Assembly: GCA_900771365.1 (NCBI GenBank)
Contig: CAAGNU010000327.1
Location: forward strand, 1 to 34,979
DNA from: Bacteroidales bacterium
GTDB lineage: Bacteria > Bacteroidota > Bacteroidia > Bacteroidales > P3
Direction of reading: 5' to 3'
DNA: 34,979 bases
A program made the position numbers and the translations under genes. Under the pieces are notes generated by a model, which was not told the DNA's origin, did not search any database, and saw only the letters and a list, made by a program, of their open reading frames with translations. Shown here piece after piece: positions 1 through 7,995 of the stretch. The number at the start of each line of letters is the position of its first letter. Position 1 is the first letter of the stretch.

Positions 1-79
1 ACTCTGTGGCGAGTTACTGCTTGGAACAATGATATGATGAATGTTTATATTGTGGAAATTGTAGGAATTAGTGAATTGC

Positions 80-127
80 GGATTGGAAATCCTAATAGTA
101 GGAAGCATCGGATTGCAAATCCGATGC
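80..127. repeat. Two GGATT-NNN-AATCC hairpins
   Basis: The core GGATT-NNN-AATCC occurs at 80-92 (loop GGA) and 110-122 (loop GCA). The second extends to a perfect 10-bp stem, GCATCGGATT / AATCCGATGC, at 105-127. They belong to a six-copy local family; the other copies are at 612-748. Confidence 0.8.
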
Positions 128-234
128 AACGGAAGATAATAACAACTCTGGCGAAGCGGGAAAAGTAGGCTCTCCGTCAAAGCCAGATGACAAAAATAAT
201 CAATTTTTAGAGCCTACCTGGGATAAACTTTTTC

Positions 235-241
235 AGAGGAG
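235..241 (+). promoter_or_regulatory. Shine-Dalgarno-like sequence for the small membrane protein
   Basis: AGAGGAG ends nine bases before the ATG at 251. Most other genes in the window lack such a site, which suits Bacteroidota. This gene is therefore unlike its neighbours in initiation signal as well as in base composition. Confidence 0.5.
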
Positions 242-250
242 TAATTAGTC

Positions 251-571
251 ATGAGGGATAAAGTCATAACTATTTTTTTAGTATATTTTCCGATTTTTAT
301 TAAATATGTGTTGATATATTTTTTTTGGTACATGCATACGTATATGAGCGAACGAATTACTATTAGTCTTTTTAACATTAGGACTGTTATCTCCACAATA
401 TCGAGCATTGTTGTTTTACACATCCCAATTATGATAGTTTTTCTGCTGATTTCGTTGTTCATACCAACACTAATTTTTTTCAAGAATCGTCAAAGGCATT
501 TTGCTATAGCAGTTATATGGTGGATATTATTTTATCTTTTCGATCCAGGTCTGAAGTGGTTTTTAGATTAG
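251..571 (+). CDS. Small hypothetical integral membrane protein (106 aa)
   Basis: The function is not recognised. The protein is almost entirely hydrophobic, with about three membrane spans, near residues 5-28, 42-75 and 84-102, and short basic connectors (KNRQR before the last span). A Shine-Dalgarno-like AGAGGAG precedes the ATG at a good spacing. The ATG follows the previous stop by two bases, suggesting coupled translation with the broken upstream gene. The DNA is much richer in A and T than the rest of the window and is flanked on both sides by GGATT-NNN-AATCC hairpins, so it may be a recently acquired or fast-evolving cassette. A partner or immunity protein for the upstream gene is possible but nothing in the sequence proves it. 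Confidence 0.6.
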   Translation: MRDKVITIFLVYFPIFIKYVLIYFFWYMHTYMSERITISLFNIRTVISTISSIVVLHIPIMIVFLLISLFIPTLIFFKNRQRHFAIAVIWWILFYLFDPGLKWFLD

Positions 572-611
572 ATTATTTCCGTCCTCGGGGATGTTCTGAG
601 GGCGGGGCGCT

Positions 612-748
612 GTGTCGGATTTGCAATCCGACACTGTGTAATATAAGGATTTGCAATCCGCATTAAATAATTCATTATAAATAATGTATGATATGTTTGC
701 GGATTAAAAATCCTTATATTAGACAGGCTCGGATTATAAATCCGAGCC
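612..748. repeat. Cluster of four GGATT-NNN-AATCC hairpins including a long nested inverted repeat
   Basis: Cores lie at 617-629, 647-659, 701-713 and 731-743. The first has a perfect 10-bp stem (612-634), as does the last (726-748). The two middle cores also form the arms of a larger inverted repeat, about 640-662 against 698-720, with about 23-bp arms and few mismatches. Every core keeps a 3-nt loop whose sequence varies. Confidence 0.8.
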
Positions 749-799
749 AACGTGACCCCCACAGTCGAATGAATCGAATGAGTCGAATCACATTATACG

Positions 800-839
800 A
801 AGTTCAGCCACCTCTTGGGAAGGGGTGGCTGAACTTTTT
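800..839 (+). terminator. Rho-independent terminator
   Basis: AAGTTCAGCCACC pairs perfectly with GGTGGCTGAACTT over 13 bp around an 8-nt loop and is followed by TTTTTGATTTT. The U-tract is only on the plus strand, so it ends transcripts coming from the 251-571 gene and the hairpin cluster, just before the convergent folC. Confidence 0.85.
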
Positions 840-882
840 GATTTTATATTGGCTTGTTATCTCCTCGTGGTGAGGGACATTT

Positions 883-2319
883 TTAGAAGGGGCGTTGGGA
901 GGCATAGTAGCCTACTGCGTCGGCTACGAGGAAGATGCTGCCTGTCACAAGGACGAGGTCGTGGGTCTTGTCGGCTATGCTGCGGACATGCTCTATGGCT
1001 TCGCCTACGGTGGGGAATGACTCGCCAGCCATGCCGAGCTCCTGAGCGGCCTCGGCAAGCTGCACGACAGGGAGGGCACGCGGCACGGAGGGCTGGGTGT
1101 AGTAGTAGGTGGTGCGCTTCTGCGGGAGCATACGAAGGATGTGGCGGTAGTCTTTGTCGTTCACGCAGCCGTAGATGAGGTGCAGATGACGATAGGGCAG
1201 CTGCGAGAGCTTTTCTAACATGGCACCTACGCCATCAGCATTATGGGCGGTCTCGCAGACGGTGAGCGGCTGCACGTCCATTTTCTCCCAACGGCCATGC
1301 AGGCCTGTGTCGGAGACCACGCGGGCGATACCTTGCTCTATGTTGTCGGGCGTGATGTTGTAGCCGACCTGCGGCAAGATTTCAAGGGCTTGGAAGAGCG
1401 TGGCAAGGTTGCGGAGCTGATAGCTGCCCGAAAGCGGACATTTTAATTGAGAATTGAGAATTGAGAATTGAGAATTGGGCTGACGCACCTCTTGCGGCGT
1501 GTCGCAGGGACGGGTTAATTGAGAATTGAGAATTGAGAATTGCGGCGTGTCGCCGTGACAATTAATTTGAGAATTGATTTGGACGGTGAACTTGAGGTCG
1601 GTATCGTCCAAGGTGGGCTCATGCGGCACTTCGACGATGCGGTACTTGTCATCAGCGAAGCAGATGGGGGCGCCCACGGCTTCGGCTTTCTGCTGGAAGA
1701 CGGGGCGGGTCTCGGGATGGCTCTCCCCTATCACCACAGGCACGCCGGGCTTGATGATGCCGGCCTTCTCAGCGGCAATCTTGGGCAGCGTGTCGCCGAG
1801 GAACTGGGTGTGGTCGAAGCCGATGTTGGTAATCACACAGAGGTCGGGCATGACGACATTCGTGCTGTCGAGACGGCCACCCATGCCGACCTCCACAACG
1901 GCCACATCGACCTGCTCGCGGGCGAAATAGTCGAAAGCCAAGCCCACAGTCATCTCGAAGAAGCTGAGATCGAGGCCCTGCATGAAGACCTTGTGCTGGC
2001 AGACGAAATCGGTTACCTGCTGTTCGGGGATCTTCTGTCCGTTGATGCGGATGCGCTCGCGGAAATCGACGAGGTGGGGCGAGGTGTAGAGGCCCACCTT
2101 GTAGCCCGCCTGCATGAGGACGGAGGCGAGGGTGTGCGAAACTGAGCCTTTGCCATTTGTGCCAGCCACATGGATGGAGCGGAACTTGCGCTCGGGGTTG
2201 CCGAGGTGTTCCATAAGCTGGACGGTGTTGGTAATATCGGCCTTATAGGCAGCCTTGCCGATACGATGATACATGGGCAGGCTGTTGAAGAGGTAGTCTA
2301 ATGTTTCTTGATAAGTCAT
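883..2319 (-). CDS. folC: Bifunctional folylpolyglutamate synthase/dihydrofolate synthase with in-frame repeat insertions
   Basis: FolC joins glutamate to dihydropteroate or folate using ATP in the cytoplasm. The Mur-ligase-type P-loop VAGTNGKGSVSH is at residues 51-62, followed by the family block SPHLVDFRERIRING near 80-94 and VEVGMGGRLDSTN near 142-154. The ligase C-terminal domain is complete. The protein is 478 aa, about 45 more than usual. The excess is residues about 249-294, which are simple repeats (NSQFSILNSQ twice) encoded by AATTGAG arrays at 1444-1578 in the linker between the ATPase and C-terminal domains. The family regions on both sides stay in one frame, so the gene is probably functional. 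It is the last gene of a TPR, barrel, folC series on the minus strand. Stop TAA. Confidence 0.93.
   Translation of the reverse strand: MTYQETLDYLFNSLPMYHRIGKAAYKADITNTVQLMEHLGNPERKFRSIHVAGTNGKGSVSHTLASVLMQAGYKVGLYTSPHLVDFRERIRINGQKIPEQQVTDFVCQHKVFMQGLDLSFFEMTVGLAFDYFAREQVDVAVVEVGMGGRLDSTNVVMPDLCVITNIGFDHTQFLGDTLPKIAAEKAGIIKPGVPVVIGESHPETRPVFQQKAEAVGAPICFADDKYRIVEVPHEPTLDDTDLKFTVQINSQINCHGDTPQFSILNSQLTRPCDTPQEVRQPNSQFSILNSQLKCPLSGSYQLRNLATLFQALEILPQVGYNITPDNIEQGIARVVSDTGLHGRWEKMDVQPLTVCETAHNADGVGAMLEKLSQLPYRHLHLIYGCVNDKDYRHILRMLPQKRTTYYYTQPSVPRALPVVQLAEAAQELGMAGESFPTVGEAIEHVRSIADKTHDLVLVTGSIFLVADAVGYYASQRPF
1444..1578. repeat. AATTGAG heptamer arrays inserted within folC
   Basis: About five AATTGAG units lie at 1445-1477, about four more at 1516-1542, and a decayed unit at 1561-1576. 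The arrays are separated by a GC-rich spacer containing GCGGCGTGTCGC, which recurs after the second array, so the whole unit looks duplicated. On the folC strand a heptamer array has no stop in any frame; on the other strand it would contain TGA. Confidence 0.9.
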
Positions 2320-2323
2320 TCTT

Positions 2324-2403
2324 TAATTGAGAATTGAAAATTGAGAATTAAGAATTAAAGATAGGTACCTGACCATCTCCTAACTCTTAATTCCTAACTC
2401 TTG
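2324..2403. repeat. Intergenic inverted short-repeat element between folC and the barrel gene
   Basis: The left arm (2325-2358) is a degenerate AATTGAG/AATTAAG array. The right arm (2378-2403) is the opposite, TAACTCTTAATTCC-type. They flank a roughly 20-bp core beginning ATAGGTACCTG. The element fills the gap between the barrel stop codon and the folC start codon. Confidence 0.65.
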
Positions 2404-2404
2404 A

Positions 2405-4267
2405 CTAATTCGGGATGGTGTAGGTGAGGCCGAGGATGAAGAGGCCGCGGTAGCTGGGGTAGTTCTCCCAATAGAAATAACGCTGGAAGAGGAGGTTGTC
2501 GGCCTTGAGGAAGAAACTGAGAGCCTTGTTGTAGCGATATTCAAGTTCGAGGTTGAGACCATAGCGCATGGGAAGGAAGAGGGTGCTATCGGAGCCATCA
2601 GGGGCGGCCACGGTGGCATAGGGGCTCTTGCCCAAAAGCTGGAATTCGAGACGTCCGAGGAACTTGTCGTGGTAGTTGACCGTGGCGCAGATTGCGGCGT
2701 CGAAGTTGGGGCGATAGTAGAGCGGGAGCTCGACACGCTCATCGCCGCGAAGGACGGTCTTCTTATTCTTGCAGATGTAGTAGTTGCCCTTGGCCTCAAG
2801 GCGAAGCATCTCATCGTTAACGAAGACAAAGCTGCCGCCGAGCTTGACACGGGTGAGGCTGTCGTACACGGGGATGAAGACGTTGTGGAGCAGGTAGTTG
2901 TCGTCGAGTTTGAAGGAAAGGTCGTCGTTCAAGATACTATAGGCAGCATAGAGGTTGAGGTTCATCTTCTTGCTGAAGTTGATGCGAATCTTGGCATCAA
3001 AATCGTAATGGCTCGTAGCACGCACGAGGCTGTTGGGTGCGATATAGGGGTTGACCAGCCTTATCTGGTTCCAACTGTTAGCATCCACGTTTCCGAGGGC
3101 ACCAAGGGTGATGCTGACCATATCGCTCAGGAACGACTTGCTCACAGTTGCGTCGGGATAGACGTGCACTTTGCCGCCTCCGGGGAAGTTGTAGGAATCG
3201 AGGGCCACCACAGCGCCAGCATGGATTTGGAAGCCGGAGAAGATGAAGTCGAAATAGGGGTTAGCCCTATAGATGTTGAGGAAAGAATGCGAGCTGAGAG
3301 AGGAGGCTCCCGTGCTATCAACTGTGGTGAGGAGCGCTGTGCTGAGCAGGCTGTTGGCGCCGAAGGGGAGCGTAAGGGGTGAGTAGTTGTTCAAGAAACC
3401 GCTATAGGAGAGATGCAGATAGGCGATAGCCTTGTTCTTGTCGAAGATGTTGAAGCCGTAATGGACGTTACCGTCGAAGTTGAAGTTGAGCTCGTTCTGA
3501 CCATAGCTTGCGATGAGGTCCGAGACGTTCACGTTTGCCTCATAACCGAGGGCGTGGAGGTCGGTGTTGAGGCTCTTGATGCCGGCGTTGAGGCTCACGA
3601 GGTTGAAGGAATTGATGTAGGAGGCCTTGTCGACCGAGTCGCGCAGCAGACCCATGACGCTGTAGAGTGTGCTATCGCTAAAGCCGTAGAAGCGGTTGTA
3701 ATCGTTCTGGTAGCCGAGGTCGGCGCTGAGCTGGATGTTGTTGCGGGTAATCAGCTTGCCGAAAGTGGTAACGTCGGTAAAGGAGAACGGAGCCTGGCCA
3801 TAGTGGTCGGGCGAGGGGATTGAGTCGCACGGCTTGCCGATAGAACCCCACGAAGAGCGGTGCGTGGCACGGATGCCGAACGTCTTGTCAGGGCTGCGGA
3901 GCGAGTTGAAATAGACTTCAGCGAGGGGAGAGATGTAGTTGCCCATGCCCAGCTTGATGTAGTTGTTATAGAGCTTTGTGGCGGGCTCGCCGATGATGCG
4001 TGCGGCCTTGATGCGCGAAGGCTCGTAGAGCGAGGTGAGGCGCTTGGTGGCCACATCATACGTGAGCGTCTTGGGCATAGTTGCCGCAGTATCGGTGATA
4101 GTGGGTGCAATGTTGATTTTCTGTGATTCCTGCACCTCGGGACGGTAGCGGCTGGTAACCACCACACGCTCGTTATACACATTGCTGTCTTCCTGGGCGT
4201 GGCAAGCGAAGCCTGTCGCCAACATGCAGCCCATTGTGAATATTGCTAATATATTATTGTACTTCAT
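2405..4267 (-). CDS. Outer-membrane beta-barrel protein, TonB-receptor-like, without an evident plug domain
   Basis: A signal peptide covers about residues 1-24 (ends CHAQ). The mature N-terminus, with NERVVVTSRYRPEV, is like the start of Bacteroidota TonB-linked receptors, but no plug domain of the usual size follows. The rest is made of alternating aromatic and hydrophobic strands and ends LFILGLTYTIPN, a typical last barrel strand. At 620 aa it is shorter than true TonB-dependent transporters. It lies downstream of the large TPR protein and upstream of folC on the same strand. The substrate cannot be inferred. A transporter, porin or assembly partner of the TPR protein are all possible. 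Stop TAG. Confidence 0.75.
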   Translation of the reverse strand: MKYNNILAIFTMGCMLATGFACHAQEDSNVYNERVVVTSRYRPEVQESQKINIAPTITDTAATMPKTLTYDVATKRLTSLYEPSRIKAARIIGEPATKLYNNYIKLGMGNYISPLAEVYFNSLRSPDKTFGIRATHRSSWGSIGKPCDSIPSPDHYGQAPFSFTDVTTFGKLITRNNIQLSADLGYQNDYNRFYGFSDSTLYSVMGLLRDSVDKASYINSFNLVSLNAGIKSLNTDLHALGYEANVNVSDLIASYGQNELNFNFDGNVHYGFNIFDKNKAIAYLHLSYSGFLNNYSPLTLPFGANSLLSTALLTTVDSTGASSLSSHSFLNIYRANPYFDFIFSGFQIHAGAVVALDSYNFPGGGKVHVYPDATVSKSFLSDMVSITLGALGNVDANSWNQIRLVNPYIAPNSLVRATSHYDFDAKIRINFSKKMNLNLYAAYSILNDDLSFKLDDNYLLHNVFIPVYDSLTRVKLGGSFVFVNDEMLRLEAKGNYYICKNKKTVLRGDERVELPLYYRPNFDAAICATVNYHDKFLGRLEFQLLGKSPYATVAAPDGSDSTLFLPMRYGLNLELEYRYNKALSFFLKADNLLFQRYFYWENYPSYRGLFILGLTYTIPN

Positions 4268-4301
4268 TGTATGTGTTTTTGCGAATTGTGAACTATGATG
4301 A

Positions 4302-4376
4302 GTGAACTGTGAAGAGTGAACTGTGAATTGAGAGAGCCTTCGTCTTTCAATTCACAATTCACTTTTCACATCTCAC
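4302..4376. repeat. Inverted-repeat element with 29-nt arms overlapping the TPR stop codon
   Basis: The left arm 4302-4330 (GTGAACTGTGAA and relatives) matches the reverse complement of the right arm 4348-4376 at about 25 of 29 positions, around a 17-nt core. The stop codon of the TPR gene (4373-4375) lies inside the right arm, so the element supplies it. Confidence 0.85.
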
Positions 4377-7300
4377 ATTTCTATAACCATCTCATCTTCC
4401 TCGGTCTGCTGCACGGGGTTCTCCTCTTCAAGGATGGCCTGGAGCTTCTGGGTTGCAACCTGCACAAGGTCTGCGCCTTCGTAGTTATCGATGATGCTCT
4501 GAAGGGTCTGCTTGGCTTGGAGGTTGTTGCCGCGGGCATGGAAGATGTCGGCCCAGAGGATAAAGGACTTAGCCAGCCAGTAGTCGCTCGCGGGGTCGGC
4601 TGTGATGGCTTCGATAGCACGCTCTGCGCCGTCGTAGTCGGCCTCGGAATACATCATCTCGGCGATGCGGTAGGAGGCCTCGCCGCTATATTCGCCGTTT
4701 GTCGACTCGCGGAGGAGCTGATAGACGCTGTCGGCCTGGTGGTAGGTGTTCTCGGTCTGGTAGTAGCTGCGGGCGATGCTGATGCGGGCCTCATCGCGAA
4801 GCTCGTCGGTCACCTTGCTCTCGTACTGGAGGCTGTTGGCTGCGGCGATGATGCTGTCGCGCTGTCCCAGGACGTTCCAGCAGCGGAGGCAGCCCACGCG
4901 GCCCACGAGGCGGTTGTTGTCCGTCTCGGCCATCGTGACGAGCTGTCCGTAGTGCACCAGAGCGCGGGTGAAGTCGTTCATGTTGAATGCGATGTTGGCG
5001 GCATTGAGGAGCGAGCGTTCCGTATAGCTGTTGCGGCCTGCTGCGGCCACGGCCTCATAATGTGGCAGGGCACGCTCGTTCTGACCGTTACGGAAGAGAC
5101 AGTCGGCAGCATAGTAGTGAGCCTTGAGGAAGAAGAGGCCGCTGGGGAATTTTTCGAGGTAGTTCTCAAAGCTCTTCACAGAGCTCTCGCAGTCGTTGTT
5201 CATATAGAGGTTCTCGGCCGACATGTAGAGGGTGCTGTCGCGTTCGACGGTGGAGATGTTGGCCTTGGTGGTGCGCTTCACATAGCTGAAATACTCGTCC
5301 ACGCGGTTCTGGCTCACGTAAATGTTCTTCACCGTGCTGAGGGCATCGCGGGCCTCATCGGTGCCGGCATAGTTGGTGAGCAGTTGGTCGAAGACGTCCA
5401 AGGCCTCGTTATTGTGGTCAGTATTATAATAGATAAGGCCCATGTTGAGGAGCGCGGTCTTGACAAGGCTGTTCTGCGGGTACTTGTTGCGGAAATTGTT
5501 GAAGTAGAGCAACGCCATATCGTTGTTCTCGCAGACGAGATAGGTATTGCCAATCTCGAAGAGCGACTTGGGTGCGAGGGCCGACTCGCTGTAGTGCTCA
5601 AAAATCTGGTTGAGGTAGCTCAGCTTCTCCTGATACTGCCCCATGGCACCGTAAGAGAGTGCCTTCTGATAGGTTGCGTAATCGGCATCCGCGTCCTTGG
5701 CCTCTATCACGCGATCGTAGTATCTGATGGCGTCGGAATACTTGCTATCGAGATAGCAGCAGTCGCCCAGACGGTTGTAGACATCGTTAACCTGATGGGG
5801 GTCGATAGAAGCATCGGCCAGGCGGGCGAAGAGGCGGAAGTCATCGATAGCGTCGGCCACATTGCCGCGCTTCATGCAGATATAGCCGTGGGTGTAGAGT
5901 GCCTGACGGTAGTAGGGGGAAGTCGAAGCGTTGCTGCTCACCATGAAGCGGTCGAGCGACTTTCCTGCGGCCTCATAGTCGCCCATGCGGTAGCGGGCCT
6001 CGGCATAGAGGTAACTGGCATCCGTGGTGTACTTGGGCAGAGCGTTAATCTTGGCTGCTTTCTGGAAATAGGTGGCTGCGGACTTCATATTGCCTGTGTT
6101 GAACACCTCGATGCCACGGTTGATGACGATGCGCTGATAGGCCTGGTTCATCAGAGGGGAGCGGTCGGGCATTTTTTCTATCAGCGTGAGGGCGTTCTTG
6201 TAGTTGCGTGTGCTGAAATAGAGCGAAGTGAGGATTTCTTCGACCTCGGCTTTATGCTCGCTCTGGGGATAGCGTTCCAGATAGCTTTCAAACGACTGGA
6301 TAGACTCGTTGTAGGGGTTGGCGTTCAGCTCGTAGGAGAGCTTGGCGTAGTTGAAGAGCGCATCCTCCTTAATCTTGGGGTCGAAATCCATCGTCGAAGC
6401 TTGGAGGAACATGCTGCGGGCCTCGTTTTTCTTGCCCAGCTTCAGGTCCACATCGCCCAGCACAAAGAGGGCGTTCTGCGCCACGCTGTCCACGCAGGCC
6501 GTCTTCTTAGAGAGGTAGAACTGCGCCGAGTCGTACTGGTGAAGCATATAGTGGCAGTAGCCAATCTGGTAGTAACTGTCCTGAGGGGTGCAGGAAGGCA
6601 CCAATGCGGCACTGTTGCTCTTCTTGCCGCCCATAACGCCGGCCTCCGCAATCGACTCTGGCGACTCGCTGGCGTCGTCACGATGGCGCATGGCTGCGTT
6701 GTAGTAGTCCAAAGCGTTCTTATACTCCCCGCGGTTAAAGTAAACCTCGGCCACCATCTGACGGATTTCGTTTTTCTTGAAGACGTCTTCCTCCAGCAGC
6801 AGCGCGGGAGCCATCTGAAGCAGCTCGTCTTCCTTGCCCAAGTAGTAATAGATACGGGCGATATAAGAGGGTACAATCTTAGCGAACTTGCGATCGCCCT
6901 GCAGTTTCTCGAAGTTGCGGAGGGCCAAGTCGTATTTGCCGTCCATGTACTGCAGGTGGGCATAATAGTAGAGTGCGGCGTTAGTGTACTTAGACCTGCC
7001 GTTAATCTCTTGTCCGAAGAACTTCTTGGCCTCGGCCTGGTTGCCCGAGTTGAAATAGCAGTATCCCACCTTGAAGTTGTACTCGCTCCTGTGGCCGTAC
7101 TCGATCTCGCGGCTCTGGACCTTGGCATAGTAGGATAGCGCCTTGTCGTATGCCCCTGCGGCATAGTGGAAATTGCCCAGATAGAAGAGCGCCATGTTGC
7201 CGTGTGGGCTCTGCGGGAAGAGACGGATGAACTCGTTGAGGCGGAAGTCGGCATCCTTGTTGCCGAGTTTCTCGGCACAGACGGCGCCATAGTACCGAGC

Positions 7301-7513
7301 CTCCTCGGCCAAGGCGGCATCAGAGGGCATAGCTTCAACCATCAGACGGTCGAACAAATTCTGTGCCGAAGCATATTTTTCCTTTACAAAGAGGTCGGAG
7401 GCCTGGCGGAAAAGGGCTCGCGAAGCCTCGTCCGAGGATGATTTTTGACCGCAGACAGGCATAGCCGCGAGCGTCAAAACCAACGCAAACAAAAGAACCT
7501 TAATACGTTGCAT
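4373..7513 (-). CDS. Large periplasmic tetratricopeptide-repeat protein (1046 aa)
   Basis: A signal peptide (residues about 1-22, ends PVCGQ) is followed by TPR units almost to the end. Recurring helical pairs such as ALFYLGNFHYAAGAYDKALSYYAKV, and the repeated pattern of small residues and Tyr, fit TPR and YbgF-like outer-membrane assembly folds. Such scaffolds bind other proteins. The next gene on the same strand is an outer-membrane barrel, so an envelope role is likely, but the partner is unknown. The C-terminus is acidic (EEENPVQQTEEDEMVIEM) and the stop codon lies within an inverted-repeat element. A 940-codon antisense ORF overlaps it and is judged a shadow. Confidence 0.88.
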   Translation of the reverse strand: MQRIKVLLFALVLTLAAMPVCGQKSSSDEASRALFRQASDLFVKEKYASAQNLFDRLMVEAMPSDAALAEEARYYGAVCAEKLGNKDADFRLNEFIRLFPQSPHGNMALFYLGNFHYAAGAYDKALSYYAKVQSREIEYGHRSEYNFKVGYCYFNSGNQAEAKKFFGQEINGRSKYTNAALYYYAHLQYMDGKYDLALRNFEKLQGDRKFAKIVPSYIARIYYYLGKEDELLQMAPALLLEEDVFKKNEIRQMVAEVYFNRGEYKNALDYYNAAMRHRDDASESPESIAEAGVMGGKKSNSAALVPSCTPQDSYYQIGYCHYMLHQYDSAQFYLSKKTACVDSVAQNALFVLGDVDLKLGKKNEARSMFLQASTMDFDPKIKEDALFNYAKLSYELNANPYNESIQSFESYLERYPQSEHKAEVEEILTSLYFSTRNYKNALTLIEKMPDRSPLMNQAYQRIVINRGIEVFNTGNMKSAATYFQKAAKINALPKYTTDASYLYAEARYRMGDYEAAGKSLDRFMVSSNASTSPYYRQALYTHGYICMKRGNVADAIDDFRLFARLADASIDPHQVNDVYNRLGDCCYLDSKYSDAIRYYDRVIEAKDADADYATYQKALSYGAMGQYQEKLSYLNQIFEHYSESALAPKSLFEIGNTYLVCENNDMALLYFNNFRNKYPQNSLVKTALLNMGLIYYNTDHNNEALDVFDQLLTNYAGTDEARDALSTVKNIYVSQNRVDEYFSYVKRTTKANISTVERDSTLYMSAENLYMNNDCESSVKSFENYLEKFPSGLFFLKAHYYAADCLFRNGQNERALPHYEAVAAAGRNSYTERSLLNAANIAFNMNDFTRALVHYGQLVTMAETDNNRLVGRVGCLRCWNVLGQRDSIIAAANSLQYESKVTDELRDEARISIARSYYQTENTYHQADSVYQLLRESTNGEYSGEASYRIAEMMYSEADYDGAERAIEAITADPASDYWLAKSFILWADIFHARGNNLQAKQTLQSIIDNYEGADLVQVATQKLQAILEEENPVQQTEEDEMVIEM

Positions 7514-7995
7514 ATACAGATAGTTTCGTGAATTTTGGGTATAAAAGTACTAATAAATACATAAAGAGAATGTCCTTTCCCGCAAAAGATTTCAACATGC
7601 GAATGTTAAGTCTTGAACCACCAGCCCTAAATGAGGGGGGCAAAAGCCTCCTCATCAACGGTCTCCGCAAGGGCTAAATCATGGTTAGGCACTGCGTTTC
7701 AAAAGCGCTTTCAGGGCGGAGATAGGCGACAACAACACCACATCCCGCCCTCTCCCTAAAAACAGAGCACCTTCGCCATGGCTCCGAGGTAAGTCCGAGG
7801 TAAGTCCGAGGCTTCTTCGCCCTTCTGTCGGAGCTACCTCGGAGCTACCTCGGAGCTACGGCGGAGGTACAGCGGAGGCACAACGGAGGTGCTCCATAGA
7901 GACACGGGGGGATTCTGCGGGGTGTTCGGGTGGGATTGAGCCATGGGCTCTGGGAGGGAAGGACTGGGCGGAGAGCAGGGCGGTTGGGACGGTGG
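7514..7995. other. Intergenic region with a large inverted repeat
   Basis: No gene is evident. A possible hairpin lies at 7631-7650 (ATGAGGGGGGC / GCCTCCTCAT). The 98-bp inverted repeat at 7770-7867 dominates. The stretch 7868-7995 is G-rich with no structure I can name. Confidence 0.5.
7770..7867. repeat. Large inverted repeat, copy 1 (arms made of 11-bp direct repeats)
   Basis: The left arm 7770-7810 holds three TCCGAGGTAAG-like units. The right arm 7829-7867 holds three CGGAGCTACCT units in the opposite sense. The core is about 18 nt (CTTCTTCGCCCTTCTGT). A closely similar element is at 23034-23131 in the same orientation. It lies downstream of the esterase gene and could act as its terminator. 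Confidence 0.88.

Larger units (their letters stand above)
1..248 (+). pseudogene. Broken 3' end of an unrecognised gene running in from the left edge
   Basis: Seen: frame 1 is open from base 1 to a TAG at 166-168. A second frame is open from 102 to a TAG at 246-248. The second frame looks more like a natural protein C-terminus (Asp/Asn/Ser-rich stretch, then FLEPTWDKLFQRSN) and its stop lies two bases before the ATG of the next gene. Two GGATT-NNN-AATCC hairpins (80-92 and 110-122) fall just where the frame would have to change. Inference: this is the end of a gene whose frame was shifted by hairpin insertion, or a real C-terminus whose upstream part lies in another frame. I do not recognise the family. 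Only about 55 codons are visible, so confidence is low. Confidence 0.35.
572..882. other. Intergenic region with hairpins, a short direct repeat and a terminator
   Basis: No credible gene is present. Short ORFs here are made by the hairpins, which read as the peptide pattern RIxNP on either strand. TCGAATGA-like units recur at 764-788. The stretch ends in a strong terminator hairpin at 800-839. Confidence 0.6.

Noticed and set aside
568..873. Short ORFs on both strands around 568-873
   Set aside because: They are produced by the GGATT-NNN-AATCC hairpins and the terminator, with no initiation signals.
1444..1578. CRISPR array
   Set aside because: Units are 7 bp in direct contact, without regular unique spacers, and there are no cas genes in the window.
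4316..7138. 940-codon plus-strand ORF opposite the TPR gene
   Set aside because: The composition mirrors the TPR gene, there is no family signal, and the minus-strand gene has a signal peptide and clear TPR units.
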